Positions 1 through 9,281 are shown, numbered from the stretch's first letter. The stretch: DNA of 62,204 nt from Anaerolineae bacterium (GCA_023382675.1 JAHDWN010000037.1:1-62204), one strand, 5' to 3'. Made by a program: numbers and translations. Notes: a model not told the origin generated them from the letters alone.

Positions 1-633
1 TCGCGCGTCTTCCTGGAAGAGATGTTCCCGCGCTACGGCAGCTTTCCCGGCTTTCACCCGATTGTCGAACTCTCGCTGACATTCCACAATCAGGTTGTCG
101 GGGCGAACGGCCAGCGTCAGGCGCTTTTTATCGAGCATCTTGAAGGTTTCGCCGCGCAAATTCTGCGCAACTTCGTCTTTGCGCCGCCGGATAGCTTCCT
201 CATCTTCTCCAACAGCGGCGTCAACGAGACGATTGTTGATATGGCGCTCGAAGTCAAGAAGCGCGATCTGCCGCTGGTGGCCGTCACGTCAGTCGAACAC
301 GCGACAACCGCCCGTGTTCGCCACAGCTCCGGCAAGAAGCTAATGGACGTGGCGGACATCGTCATCGATAACTGCGTCCCCCCCGGCGATGCGCTCGTCC
401 GCATCGAGGGCATGGACGATCCGGTCGGCCCGGCGACGACCATCGCCATGGCGGCGATCACCAACCTGATCAAAGTCACGGTTGCCGAGGGCCTGGTCGC
501 CAAGGGTATCAAGCTGCCGGTCATCACCAGCAGCGTTTTCATCGGCTCAGAAGCGAGCACCAAGCGCTTTGATGAAGCCTACGACGAATATCGGCGGCGG
601 ATGGTGCGCGCTTATGGAGGCAGCACAAAGTGA
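1..633 (+). CDS. SIS-domain protein, 5' end cut by window edge
   Basis: The reading frame is open from base 1, and an internal ATG lies at 22, so the N-terminus is probably outside the window. The visible ~210 residues match the SIS fold that binds phosphosugars: a Ser/Asn-rich loop (LIFSNSGVNE) followed by the strand-helix unit LPLVAVTSVEH. The closest family I recognise is the uncharacterised SIS group (COG4821-like), not a classical GlmS or KpsF isomerase. Its stop overlaps the GTG start of the next gene (GTGA), so the two are translationally coupled. In this operon it probably isomerises or senses a phosphosugar; the substrate is unknown. Confidence 0.8.
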   Translation, partial: SRVFLEEMFPRYGSFPGFHPIVELSLTFHNQVVGANGQRQALFIEHLEGFAAQILRNFVFAPPDSFLIFSNSGVNETIVDMALEVKKRDLPLVAVTSVEHATTARVRHSSGKKLMDVADIVIDNCVPPGDALVRIEGMDDPVGPATTIAMAAITNLIKVTVAEGLVAKGIKLPVITSSVFIGSEASTKRFDEAYDEYRRRMVRAYGGSTK

Positions 634-1565
634 TCACGCGGGCTGCGCCGACGATGTATTTTTTCGGCGTGACAACCGGTAAATCGTCAAGCCTGCGCAT
701 GTTTCCGGGCTGGGCGAAGATTCTGGGCCTGGAAAATGCGCAGCTTGTCGGTGTCGATCTACCGATCAATGCACCGGCTGCGGATTACCGGGCAGCGGTC
801 GAGCAGATCAAATACGACCCGCTCTCGCTTGGCGCGGCGGTCACTACCCATAAAATCAATGTCCTGCGCGCCGCCCTTGATCTGTTCGAAGACTTGACCA
901 GCGATGCCAAGCTGTGCCAGGAAGTCTCGTGCATCTACAAGCGCGAGGGGCGGCTGCTCGGCCACGCAGTCGATCCGTACACGTCTGCGCGCGCGATGCG
1001 CCAGTTCATCCCGGCGGACTACTGGTCGCGCACCAACGCCGACATCCTCTGCTTCGGTGCGGGTGGTTCGGCAGTTGCCATCACGACCCACTTCTTGACG
1101 CGCACTGCGCCGAGCGAACGTCCGCGCCGTTTTGTGCTCGTCAACCGCAGTCCGGGCAAGCTGGATTTCATCCGCCAGCTGGTCGCGGGGCTGCCACCGG
1201 CCGGCATTGACTTCGAATACGTCGAAAACGTTGATCCAGAGGTGAATGACCGCTTGATGGCGCAATTGCCGCCCGGTTCGCTCGTGATCAATGCGACCGG
1301 CATGGGCAAGGATACGCCCGGCTCGCCGATCACTGATGCGGGGTGCTTCCCCAACGACGGCATCGCCTGGGAGCTGAACTACCGCGGCGAACTGGGCTTC
1401 ATGCACAAGGCCCTGTGCCAACGTGAAGCGCGCCGTCTGCATATCGAGGATGGTTGGTACTACTTTCTGGCTGGCTGGTCGGAGATCATCGGCATGGTTT
1501 TCGACGTGCCCATCACGACCGAGGTCTTCGACAAATTGGCTGAGAGCGCCGCTGCCGTGCGCTGA
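630..1565 (+). CDS. Shikimate/quinate dehydrogenase-like protein
   Basis: 311 residues from a GTG preceded by GGAGG at about 10 bases. It has the AroE two-domain layout. The N-terminal substrate domain carries the catalytic lysine motif (VTTHK, K75, in place of the usual NVT.P.K) and the paired aspartate (VDPYT, D115). A Rossmann domain begins at FGAGGSA (about 142-148). The substrate-side motifs differ from true AroE and the gene sits in a sugar operon, so I infer an NAD(P)-dependent dehydrogenase for a different polyol or cyclic keto acid. It overlaps the SIS gene by 4 bases and lies 11 bases before the FAD oxidoreductase. Confidence 0.75.
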   Translation: MITRAAPTMYFFGVTTGKSSSLRMFPGWAKILGLENAQLVGVDLPINAPAADYRAAVEQIKYDPLSLGAAVTTHKINVLRAALDLFEDLTSDAKLCQEVSCIYKREGRLLGHAVDPYTSARAMRQFIPADYWSRTNADILCFGAGGSAVAITTHFLTRTAPSERPRRFVLVNRSPGKLDFIRQLVAGLPPAGIDFEYVENVDPEVNDRLMAQLPPGSLVINATGMGKDTPGSPITDAGCFPNDGIAWELNYRGELGFMHKALCQREARRLHIEDGWYYFLAGWSEIIGMVFDVPITTEVFDKLAESAAAVR

Positions 1566-1576
1566 GACGAGACCCT

Positions 1577-2866
1577 ATGGATACGTTCAGCAAGCCCATT
1601 CGCGATCTCTGGCATAGCGACATACTCGTCATTGGCAGCGGCTCAGCAGGCGCGACCGCCGCCATCACCGCCGCACGCGAGGGCGCATCCGTCACGCTGG
1701 TCGAGCGCTATGGTTTCATGGGCGGCATCAGCACCCAGGTGCTGGACACGTTCTACGGCTTCTATACGCCCGGCCAGGAGGCGAAGAAAGTCGTCGGCGG
1801 CGTGCCGGATCTCATCGTCGAGGCGCTGATGGCGCGCGGCATGGCGCTGCTGCGCCCGAACACCTACGGCGCAGGCCAGGGCATCACCTACGACCCGGAG
1901 ACGCTCAAAATTGTCTGGGAGATGCTGGCGCGCGAGGCGGGCGTCCGCATCCTCTATCACACCTTCGTCGTCGATGCGCTGCGCGCGGGCGATCATGTGC
2001 ACGGCGTCATCGCCGTCGGCAAGAGTGGCTTCATCCGCCTGACCGCCGAGGCCATCATTGACGCATCCGGTGATGCGGACGTGGCTGCCGCTGCCGGGGT
2101 CGCTTTCGAAGGCGCGCAGGATGGCCCCGTCCAATCACTGACGACCACCTTCCGCCTGCTTAATGTCGATGTCGAACGCGCACGGGCGGTCGGCAAGAGC
2201 CAGCTGCACGCGCTCATGGGCGAGGCCCTTGACAAAGGCTATCACCTTCCACGTAAAGAGGGCAGCGTCCACATCACGCCGCTGGCCGGAGTCATGGCGA
2301 CGAATATGACCCGCGTCGGCAACATCGATGCCACCGACCCCGAACAACTGACGCGGGCAGAGATCGAAGGGCGCGCCCAGGCGCTCGAATACGCTCGCTT
2401 CCTGATCGACATGGTGCCCGGTTACGAGCGCGCCGCCATTGCCAATCTCAGCACACAAATCGGCGTCCGCGAAAGCCGCCGCATCTTCGGGGAATACAGG
2501 CTGACGAAAGCCGACGTGCTGGCCGCGCGCAAGTTCGACGATGCTATCGCGCGCTGCGGCGCACCGATTGAAGATCACCACGCGGGCAGCGATACCCACT
2601 GGCAGTATCTGCCGGAGGGCGAAACCTACGACATCCCTTATCGCTGCCTGCTGCCGCGCGTAGTCGAAGGGCTGCTCGTCGTCGGGCGCTGCCTATCCGC
2701 CGATCACGAGGCGCACGCCTCGGTGCGCAGCATGGGCCAGTGCATGGCGATGGGACAGGCCGCCGCCGTCGCTGCCGTGCAGGCGGCGTGCCACAAGCGT
2801 ACCCTCCACGAGATCGACATGCCTGTGCTGCAAGATCGCCTGCGCCAGATAGGAGCGATCCTCTGA
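1577..2866 (+). CDS. FAD-dependent oxidoreductase (FAD_oxidored family)
   Basis: 429 residues. The N-terminal FAD site is complete: GSGSAG (G20, G22, G25) and the ribose-binding glutamate in LVERYG (E43). A C-terminal FAD contact lies around RSMGQCMAMGQAAA. The length and the internal block ESRRIFGEY fit the Pfam FAD_oxidored group, often found in carbohydrate-degradation clusters with unassigned substrates. It is soluble, with no signal peptide. It probably oxidises a sugar or sugar-acid hydroxyl in the pathway encoded here. Its TGA shares one base with the ATG of the kinase gene. Confidence 0.8.
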   Translation: MDTFSKPIRDLWHSDILVIGSGSAGATAAITAAREGASVTLVERYGFMGGISTQVLDTFYGFYTPGQEAKKVVGGVPDLIVEALMARGMALLRPNTYGAGQGITYDPETLKIVWEMLAREAGVRILYHTFVVDALRAGDHVHGVIAVGKSGFIRLTAEAIIDASGDADVAAAAGVAFEGAQDGPVQSLTTTFRLLNVDVERARAVGKSQLHALMGEALDKGYHLPRKEGSVHITPLAGVMATNMTRVGNIDATDPEQLTRAEIEGRAQALEYARFLIDMVPGYERAAIANLSTQIGVRESRRIFGEYRLTKADVLAARKFDDAIARCGAPIEDHHAGSDTHWQYLPEGETYDIPYRCLLPRVVEGLLVVGRCLSADHEAHASVRSMGQCMAMGQAAAVAAVQAACHKRTLHEIDMPVLQDRLRQIGAIL

Positions 2867-3825
2867 TGTTCATCGTCATCGGCACGACCACAGTCGATCT
2901 GTTCATCTCCGGCTTCGACAAAGTGCCCCATTTTGAGCATGACGAATTCTCGACCAGCAGTCTGGCCTGGTGCAGCAAGCCGCTGAAGACCACCCTCGGC
3001 GGCAACGGGGCCAACAGCGCCTACGTCCTGGCCGCGCTCGGCGCACAAGTCGCGTTGTGCAGCGCGGCCGGTCAGGACATGCTCGGCGATACCGTCACCG
3101 GCTGGCTGCGCGAGCGGGGTGTCGTCCTCGATGGCTTCGTCCGCAGCCGGACACACGGTACGGCGACCACAACCTCGCTGATCGACGATCGGCTCAATCG
3201 CATCTCGTTCTACCATCCCGGCCCACTCCACGACCTGCACTTCGAAGATTCGCCGCTCGATCTGTTCCGCCGCGCGACCACGCTGTTGATCACCGGCTGT
3301 GCGCTGCTGCCTGCCATGCACCCGGACGGCTTTCGCGCGGCGCTGAGTGCCGTTCGCGAGCAGGGCGCGGCCACAGCGGTCGATATTGGCCCGGCGGTGG
3401 GCAAGCCGGTCGCCCTGGCCGATCTTCAGCCGCTGCTACCGCTGACGGACTATCTGATCGCCAACGTGTATGAGCTTGCCATCTGCACCGGCCTGGAGAC
3501 AGTCGAGGCGAGCGCCAGATGCCTGCTCGACGCCGGGGCGCGCACGCTCATCGTCAAACGCGGTGCCGATGGCGCATCGGTCTACCGCCCCGATCACGAG
3601 ACACTGCACGTCGCCGGGTTCCCCGTCAAGGCCGAGGTCACCATCGGCGCGGGCGATACGTTCAACTCGTCGCTGTTATATGCACTGAGCGAGGGCTTCG
3701 ACCTGGAACGCGCGCTCGCTTTCGCTTCGGCAGCGGCGTCCATTGTCGTCACCGGCGGCAGGAGCGTCCTCGGCGCGCCGTCACGCCCGCAGGTCGAGGC
3801 CTTTCTGCGCCAGCATGGATTTTGA
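2866..3825 (+). CDS. PfkB-family carbohydrate kinase
   Basis: 319 residues. I place the start at ATG 2866 (MFIVIGTTTV), because AGGAG lies 10 bases upstream and the protein then begins with the usual PfkB first strand. A longer in-frame start at 2740 would only add low-complexity sequence overlapping the previous gene. The glycine motif GGNGANSAYVLAALG and the C-terminal signature IGAGDTFNSSL with the catalytic Asp are intact. It probably phosphorylates a sugar or keto-sugar intermediate after oxidation. The start overlaps the preceding stop by one base, indicating coupling. Confidence 0.88.
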   Translation: MFIVIGTTTVDLFISGFDKVPHFEHDEFSTSSLAWCSKPLKTTLGGNGANSAYVLAALGAQVALCSAAGQDMLGDTVTGWLRERGVVLDGFVRSRTHGTATTTSLIDDRLNRISFYHPGPLHDLHFEDSPLDLFRRATTLLITGCALLPAMHPDGFRAALSAVREQGAATAVDIGPAVGKPVALADLQPLLPLTDYLIANVYELAICTGLETVEASARCLLDAGARTLIVKRGADGASVYRPDHETLHVAGFPVKAEVTIGAGDTFNSSLLYALSEGFDLERALAFASAAASIVVTGGRSVLGAPSRPQVEAFLRQHGF

Positions 3826-3843
3826 GAGTCAGGAGCGAAAATT

Positions 3844-4761
3844 ATGGCGATCATTCGCACGGTGCTGGGCGACATTGCGCCGGATGCGTTGGGCATTTGC
3901 TACCCGCACGAACACGTCTTCGGCCAGCCGCCGGCGCAGTTTGCCGAACCTGATCTGATCCTGGACGACGAAGCTGTGGCTATCGACGAGATGCATGCCT
4001 TCTATCAGGCGGGCGGGCGCGCCATCGTCGAGATGACCACGCCGGATTACCACCGCAACGCCGCGGCCATGCAGCGGATCGCGCGCGTGTCCGGCGTCCA
4101 CATCATCGGCACGACCGGCTACAACAAGGAGAAATTCTCGGCGCCGTTCCTGGAGGGCGCGTCAGTGGATGAACTGGCGGCGCGCTTCATCGCCGAGGTA
4201 CGCGAGGGCATGGACGGGACTGACGCGCGCGCCGGGGTGATCAAAGCTGCGTCCACGCTTAACGAGATTTCGCCGCTGGCGGAAAAGCTGTTCCGCGCCG
4301 CTGCCCGCGCCCATCACGCGACCGGCGCGCCGATCTCGACGCACACCGAGGCCGGGACGATGGCGCTCGAACAGGTCGCCATCCTGACCAGCGAGGGCGT
4401 CGCGCCGGAGCGCATCATCATCGGCCATGTGGATCGCAAGCTCGAACTCGACTATCACCTGCGCATCGCCGCCACCGGTGTCTACCTGAGTTACGATCAG
4501 ATCAGCAAAGCCAGGTATTATCCCGACGCCGAGCGCGCCGAGGTCATCACCGCCATGATCGCCGCCGGGCATCACCGCCGCATCGTGCTGGCAGGCGACA
4601 CCGCGCGGCGCTCGTATTTACTGCGCAACGGCGGGGCAGGTTTCGTCCACATCCTGAACACCTTCGTCCCAATACTGCGCGAACGCGGCGTGTCGCAGAA
4701 GGTCATCGACGATCTGCTCATCCACAACCCGGCGCGCGCCCTGGCGTTCGACCCGGCCTGA
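3844..4761 (+). CDS. Phosphotriesterase-family metal-dependent hydrolase
   Basis: 305 residues with a full binuclear amidohydrolase site: HEH (H22, H24), a lysine suited to carboxylation (GVIKA, K134), H167 in STHTE, H195 in IIGHVDR and D252 in LAGDTAR. Characterised relatives are lactonases or phospho-lactonases more often than true phosphotriesterases. Following an oxidoreductase and a kinase, hydrolysis of a sugar (phosphate) lactone is the likely step; that is inference. AGGAG precedes the ATG by 9 bases. It is the last gene of the + operon and ends 2 bases before the stop of the opposing MetE-like gene. Confidence 0.85.
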   Translation: MAIIRTVLGDIAPDALGICYPHEHVFGQPPAQFAEPDLILDDEAVAIDEMHAFYQAGGRAIVEMTTPDYHRNAAAMQRIARVSGVHIIGTTGYNKEKFSAPFLEGASVDELAARFIAEVREGMDGTDARAGVIKAASTLNEISPLAEKLFRAAARAHHATGAPISTHTEAGTMALEQVAILTSEGVAPERIIIGHVDRKLELDYHLRIAATGVYLSYDQISKARYYPDAERAEVITAMIAAGHHRRIVLAGDTARRSYLLRNGGAGFVHILNTFVPILRERGVSQKVIDDLLIHNPARALAFDPA

Positions 4762-4763
4762 TC

Positions 4764-5816
4764 TCAGGCGTCCTGGCCGGTCAATTCGCGGCGGACGATC
4801 TTCGCGCCCTCGACCAATGCCTTGAGCTTGCGCCTGGCCGCCCAGCGCGCCGTCTGGCTGAAGCCGCAGTCAGGTGTCACACTCAGCTTGTCCGCCGAGA
4901 CATACTTAAGCGCCGTGCGAATCCGCTCGGCTACGTCTTCCGGCGTCTCGCAGTAGTAATTCTTGACATCGACTAACCCGGCAGCCAGTTCCTTGTCGTT
5001 CGGGAATTCGCGCCACAGGTCGATCTCGGACAGCTCGCGGTTGGCAAATTCGAGCGCGAACTGATCGGCCTGCATCTCCAGCACGTAGGGAAAGAGTGGG
5101 TGATAGGTGCGCCGCGCCACCGGACGTCCGACGTAGTTGCCGAAGCACAAATGCACGCCGACTTTGGCCTTCACCCCGGCCACGGTGTCATTGAAGAGTT
5201 TGACGAACTCGACCGGCGTCGTCGCATGTACGGCATACGACGGCTCATCGATCTGGACGATCGTCGCGCCCGCTGCCACCACCGCTTTCAATTCGGCGTT
5301 GATGATTTCGGACAAAGCGCGTGCCACGTCCAGCCGGTCTTTGTAGACGCGGCCTGGCTTAATCCGCCCCGCCAGCGTGTATGGCCCCGGGATCGGCATC
5401 TTGATCGGACGGTTCGTGCGGGTCTTCAAATAGTTGTATTCCGCCACCAGCCCCAGGCCATGAGGCGCGACCACGGGTTCCACCGCCTCGTAACTCTCGC
5501 GCTGGTCGTGGCCGGGGATGCCCACCTTGCGCTGCGGCGGCAGCTCGATCAGGCCGTTGAACTTGCTGTAGAAGTCCGCTGTGAAGAAGCCCACACGGCG
5601 CATCTCGCCATCCGTCACGATGTCGATGCCCGCGTCTTCCTGGTCGCGCAGGGCGAGATCGACGGCGTCGTCCTGCGTCTCGCGCCAATCTGTGGGGCCA
5701 TACTCGCCGCGCTCAGCCGCCTCTAGCGCCGTGAATAACCATGCAGGCCAGGCGTGCGACCCGATCGTGTGTGTAGGTAGAACGGGTAAACTATTGTTCA
5801 ATGTTATTTGCCCCAC
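4764..5816 (-). CDS. MetE C-terminal-domain-like cobalamin-independent methyltransferase
   Basis: 350 residues: only the catalytic half of MetE (the full enzyme is ~750). The zinc ligands are visible as VHLCFGN (H222, C224), E256 and PDCGFSQTAR (C317), together with IDEPSY. Stand-alone proteins of this kind transfer methyl groups from various donors and are not necessarily methionine synthases. The start is a GTG with no clear ribosome site, so it is uncertain. It lies 100 bases after the sugar ABC ATPase on the same strand and could be the last gene of that operon, which is an odd partnership for a methyltransferase. Confidence 0.82.
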   Translation of the reverse strand: MGQITLNNSLPVLPTHTIGSHAWPAWLFTALEAAERGEYGPTDWRETQDDAVDLALRDQEDAGIDIVTDGEMRRVGFFTADFYSKFNGLIELPPQRKVGIPGHDQRESYEAVEPVVAPHGLGLVAEYNYLKTRTNRPIKMPIPGPYTLAGRIKPGRVYKDRLDVARALSEIINAELKAVVAAGATIVQIDEPSYAVHATTPVEFVKLFNDTVAGVKAKVGVHLCFGNYVGRPVARRTYHPLFPYVLEMQADQFALEFANRELSEIDLWREFPNDKELAAGLVDVKNYYCETPEDVAERIRTALKYVSADKLSVTPDCGFSQTARWAARRKLKALVEGAKIVRRELTGQDA

Positions 5817-5916
5817 ATGAACACGGCCGAACCGTGACGCTGGAACTGCGTCGGCGCGTATCGGTAAGCATAACTGGTGCGTTCGGCATAATCACATTCA
5901 AGCCGAAAGCCACCTC

Positions 5917-6687
5917 CTATTGCGGCAGTTCCACCAGCCCGGTGATGACCTGCTCGACCTGCTCGATGGTCGTCTTCTTCGGATCGATGTCGTCGGCGAC
6001 CTTCTTGCCACGCCGCAGCACCACGATCCGGTCGACCACCTGGAAAACGTGATAGATGTTGTGGGCGATGAAGATGCACGAATGCCCGGAGTCGCGCGCA
6101 TTGCGCACAAACCGCAGCACACCATGCGTCTCTTCAACCCCCAGGTTGTTGGTCGGCTCATCCAGAATGATCAGATCGCTGTCGAAGTGCATCGCCCGCG
6201 CAATCGCCACTGCCTGGCGCTCGCCACCGGAAAGCGCGCTGATCGGTGTCGTTGGCGGGATGTCCTTGGTGATCCCTACCTGTTTGAGCAGAACACGCGC
6301 GGCATCGTTCATGGCCTCCTGATCCATCCGGTCGAGGAAGTACGGCTTCTTGCGCGGCTCACGCCCCAGAAACAGATTCCGCGCGATCGAAAGCTGCGTC
6401 ACCAGCGCAGAATCCTGGTAGATCGTCTCAATGCCGAGCTTGATCGCATCCATCGTGTCGGCGATGTGAACCTTTTGCCCTTTGAAGTAGATCTCGCCAG
6501 AGTCCGCCGTCAGCGCGCCGGAGAGGATTTTGATCAATGTGGATTTGCCCGCGCCGTTATCCCCCAGCAGGCCGACGATTTCATTCCGGCGCACGGTGAA
6601 CGAAACATCGCTCAACGCCTGCACGCGCCCAAAAAACTTATTGATGTGCTCCATGCGCACGAGTTCGCCGTCGTTCATGGTCGTCAA
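5917..6687 (-). CDS. Sugar ABC transporter ATP-binding protein (RbsA-like, single domain)
   Basis: 256 residues with Walker A GDNGAGKST (about 42-50), signature LSGGERQ, Walker B LIILDEPT and the H-loop FIAHN. It belongs to the ribose/xylose CUT2 group but has only one nucleotide-binding domain; E. coli RbsA has two, so this protein must dimerise. Its start overlaps the permease stop by 4 bases (ATGA). It powers import by the permease at 6684-7754. Confidence 0.93.
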   Translation of the reverse strand: MTTMNDGELVRMEHINKFFGRVQALSDVSFTVRRNEIVGLLGDNGAGKSTLIKILSGALTADSGEIYFKGQKVHIADTMDAIKLGIETIYQDSALVTQLSIARNLFLGREPRKKPYFLDRMDQEAMNDAARVLLKQVGITKDIPPTTPISALSGGERQAVAIARAMHFDSDLIILDEPTNNLGVEETHGVLRFVRNARDSGHSCIFIAHNIYHVFQVVDRIVVLRRGKKVADDIDPKKTTIEQVEQVITGLVELPQ

Positions 6688-7754
6688 GTCCCCGCGTGGT
6701 GTCTACGTTCGAGCCAGGAATGCAGCGCCATCATTCCCAGGATAATCGCACCGATGAAAATGTTATATGCCAGACCGGGCACACCCACGATCACGATGCC
6801 ATTGCGCATCATGCGCAGGATGAGCACGCCGAGCAGCGTGCCGATGATCGTACCGCGTCCGCCGGTCAATGCCGTCCCGCCGATCACGACCATCGCGATC
6901 ACTTCCAGTTCGTAGCCCGTGCCGCTGTTCGGGTTCGCTGCCGAAACACGGATCGAGCTGGTAACGCCTGCATACGCGGCCATCACCGCCGATAGGATGA
7001 ACAGAGCGATCTTCGTCCGGGCCACGCGCACACCGCGCGCCCGCGCCGAGCCGGGGTTGCCGCCCGCCGCCTGTATCCAGTTGCCGAGGCGCGATTGTGT
7101 CAACACGTAGCTGAGGATGGCCACGAAGGCGATGAACCACAGCAGCGAGGTGCGGAAGCGCAGGTCACCGATGAAAATGTCGCCGACCAGGATATCCTTG
7201 AGCGGCCCCGCTGCCGACCAGGTGCGTTGGGGAAAGCCGTCCGTGATGTACAGGGCCGACCCGCGCACGACGAGCAGCATGCCCAGAGTGACCAGGAACG
7301 ATGGAATCTTGAGTTTAGTCACCATGACGCCGTTGACAAAGCCGATGAGAACCGCCACACCCATCGCGATCAGGAACCCGACTTCGAGTGAAGTTGCACC
7401 GGTGTTGGCAAACGTCCACATCAGGATCGGCGCGAAGCCGAAGACCGAGCCAACCGAAAGATCGAACTCGCCAGCGGTCATTAGCAGGGTCATGCCCAAC
7501 GCAATCATGCCCAGTTCGGGTGTGAAGTCGAGCAAGTTGCTCAAGTTGCTGGTCGAAAGAAACGAAGGGAATGATGTCAGAAACGCTTCTGACACGCTGT
7601 GCCGCGACGACAGGAAGCTGAAGACCAGGATCTCGATAATCAAAAGGACGAATGGCCCAAATTCTGGCCGGGATACCAGCCGTTGGATGGCCGAGGGTGA
7701 TGACCGGGTTGCGGGAGAAACCGCAATGGCCTCTGGGAGCGAGGTAGGTGACAT
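6684..7754 (-). CDS. Sugar ABC transporter permease (RbsC/BPD_transp_2 family)
   Basis: 356 residues with 8-10 hydrophobic segments. It carries the hallmark cytoplasmic loop of the CUT2 permeases (GGNPGSARARGVRV) and the motif GGTALTGGRGTIIGTLLG near the C-terminus. It forms the membrane channel for the binding protein at 7899-8840 and the ATPase at 5917-6687. The gap of about 140 bases from the binding-protein gene holds a strong hairpin, so this gene is probably expressed at a lower level than the binding protein. Confidence 0.93.
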   Translation of the reverse strand: MSPTSLPEAIAVSPATRSSPSAIQRLVSRPEFGPFVLLIIEILVFSFLSSRHSVSEAFLTSFPSFLSTSNLSNLLDFTPELGMIALGMTLLMTAGEFDLSVGSVFGFAPILMWTFANTGATSLEVGFLIAMGVAVLIGFVNGVMVTKLKIPSFLVTLGMLLVVRGSALYITDGFPQRTWSAAGPLKDILVGDIFIGDLRFRTSLLWFIAFVAILSYVLTQSRLGNWIQAAGGNPGSARARGVRVARTKIALFILSAVMAAYAGVTSSIRVSAANPNSGTGYELEVIAMVVIGGTALTGGRGTIIGTLLGVLILRMMRNGIVIVGVPGLAYNIFIGAIILGMMALHSWLERRHHAGT

Positions 7755-7804
7755 CTAATTCTTCAATCTCTTTGTACTCTTGGTGTCATGGCCCGGATAG
7801 CTTA

Positions 7805-7837
7805 GCATCAGGCTGGCGGAGTGCGCCAGCCTGATGC
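7805..7837 (-). terminator. 14-bp stem hairpin between binding-protein and permease genes
   Basis: GCATCAGGCTGGCG and CGCCAGCCTGATGC form a perfect 14-bp stem around a 5-base loop. On the - strand it follows the binding-protein stop by 61 bases. There is no clear T-run after it. It is better read as an mRNA 3'-end stabiliser or partial terminator, which commonly keeps binding protein in excess over membrane components. Confidence 0.6.
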
Positions 7838-7898
7838 CCGTTCAAGTGCTGATTTCGATTCCCCCGTTCACACCGGGAATCACGCCGTCAGCACAATG

Positions 7899-8840
7899 TT
7901 ACTCCATCAGACCCTGGTAGTACGCGGCATTTTCCGCTGTGTACATCGTGCCCAGGATGATGTCCGACGGCGGGATGCCGCTGGCAGCCATCATCGCCTG
8001 CGACAGCGCCAGATAGCTGGTGCCCAGCGGGTCCTGCCACGTCGCTGCCGCCACGTAGCCTTCGAGGACTTCGCCAGCCGTGTCCAGCGAGTTGCCCCAA
8101 CCGACCACCGGGATGTCACCCGGCGCGACGCCGACCTGATCGAAGACGCGCTTGATGCTGCCCGTCACCAGGTCGCCCAGGCCGATGATCGCGTCGATGC
8201 TGTCGCGGTTGGCCGTCAGGTAGTCCGACATGCGGGTGATGATTTCCGCCTGATCGAGCGTGGCGTCGGTAATGTCACACTCGATGCCCAACGGGCCAAA
8301 CACACTGTTAATGCCTTCCACCTCGTTCACCTGGTAGGTTGCGCCAGGAACTTCCACCGGGCACCACACATGGCTGCCTTCGGTCACGTAGCCGTTGTCA
8401 ACGAGATACAGCGCCCAGTTGCGGGCGATCACGTAGTTGTCGCCGCCGACATAGGCGTCACGTCCGCTTGTCTTGTCTTCCGTATTCATGATGATGACCG
8501 GAATACCGGCGGCGTGCGCTTCTGCGATGACTTCGGTCAGCGCGCCCGGGTCCGGCGTGCTGGTGACGATGCCCGTCGCGCCAGCGGCTACGGCGGCGCG
8601 AACGGCTTCCTGCTGCGACGCAACGTCACCGCTGTGGAAGGACGTGCGCACTTCAAAGCCGGTGTCCTCGGCCCACTTTTCGGCGCCCTGCAAGAAGAGC
8701 ACCCAGACCGGGTCTGCCGGCGCGCCGTGCGAAATCCAGTAGAAGACCTTGGGTTCAGCTTGTGCCGATGCGGTTAATGGTAGTGCTACGAGTAGGAGAA
8801 GGCTCACGACGAGCAGAATGAACATGGATTTTCTGGACAT
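7899..8840 (-). CDS. Periplasmic-type sugar-binding protein of CUT2 ABC importer
   Basis: 313 residues. It starts with a clear signal sequence (Lys/Arg, then a run of Leu/Val, ending ASAQA at about 27), followed by a Peripla_BP_4 (RbsB-like) fold: WISHGAPADPVW, an interdomain segment and GWGNSLDTAG. There is no lipobox Cys, so anchoring is unclear. AGAGG precedes the ATG at a suitable distance. It is the first gene of the - strand importer operon. The ligand cannot be read from sequence; the facing operon suggests a sugar or sugar acid. Confidence 0.93.
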   Translation of the reverse strand: MSRKSMFILLVVSLLLLVALPLTASAQAEPKVFYWISHGAPADPVWVLFLQGAEKWAEDTGFEVRTSFHSGDVASQQEAVRAAVAAGATGIVTSTPDPGALTEVIAEAHAAGIPVIIMNTEDKTSGRDAYVGGDNYVIARNWALYLVDNGYVTEGSHVWCPVEVPGATYQVNEVEGINSVFGPLGIECDITDATLDQAEIITRMSDYLTANRDSIDAIIGLGDLVTGSIKRVFDQVGVAPGDIPVVGWGNSLDTAGEVLEGYVAAATWQDPLGTSYLALSQAMMAASGIPPSDIILGTMYTAENAAYYQGLME

Positions 8841-8955
8841 ATCTACCTCTCATCAAGCCATGTAATATTGGAATCGGTTTATCCGCAGTTGCCTGAATCT
8901 TTGATCTTGTTGTCCTCCTTGTGCGATATTGGGGCAAATATGCGGACATCTACGG

Positions 8956-8983
8956 AGTCTACTAACCTTTATCGCCTTGTCAA
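8956..8983 (-). promoter_or_regulatory. Sigma-70-type promoter for the sugar importer operon
   Basis: On the - strand TTGACA (8983-8978), a 16-base spacer and TAGACT (8961-8956). It would start transcription near 8949, about 108 bases before the binding-protein ATG. The perfect -35 makes it the best candidate in this 665-base intergenic region. Confidence 0.55.
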
Positions 8984-9281
8984 GCTTGCTGGGCAATCTG
9001 TAGCAGAGCAGCAAACGCTGTGTCATCGTTGAAGATAAATCCCTAAAGATGATCAACGCCGGAAAGCGAGCTTAAATGCACAAGATGGGCAGTTTCCGCT
9101 TGTTGCTTGCCCTGGCCTCAATATGAGAGTCTATGAAAGGTGATCGATATGGAGCAATCATAATGATACTTATACGCGTGGTGATTGACCCCCGTCGGCC
9201 CCGAGTAAAAAATATGTTCAATTTGACAAGTCCGCTGCAAACACTGGGCTTTTGTGTCCACTCTTTGGGGTCCACTACACG

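Noticed and set aside
7821-8777. Long + strand open frame opposite the sugar-binding-protein gene
   Set aside because: Arg/His/Asp-rich product with no family; the - strand frame has signal peptide, ribosome site and clear family motifs.
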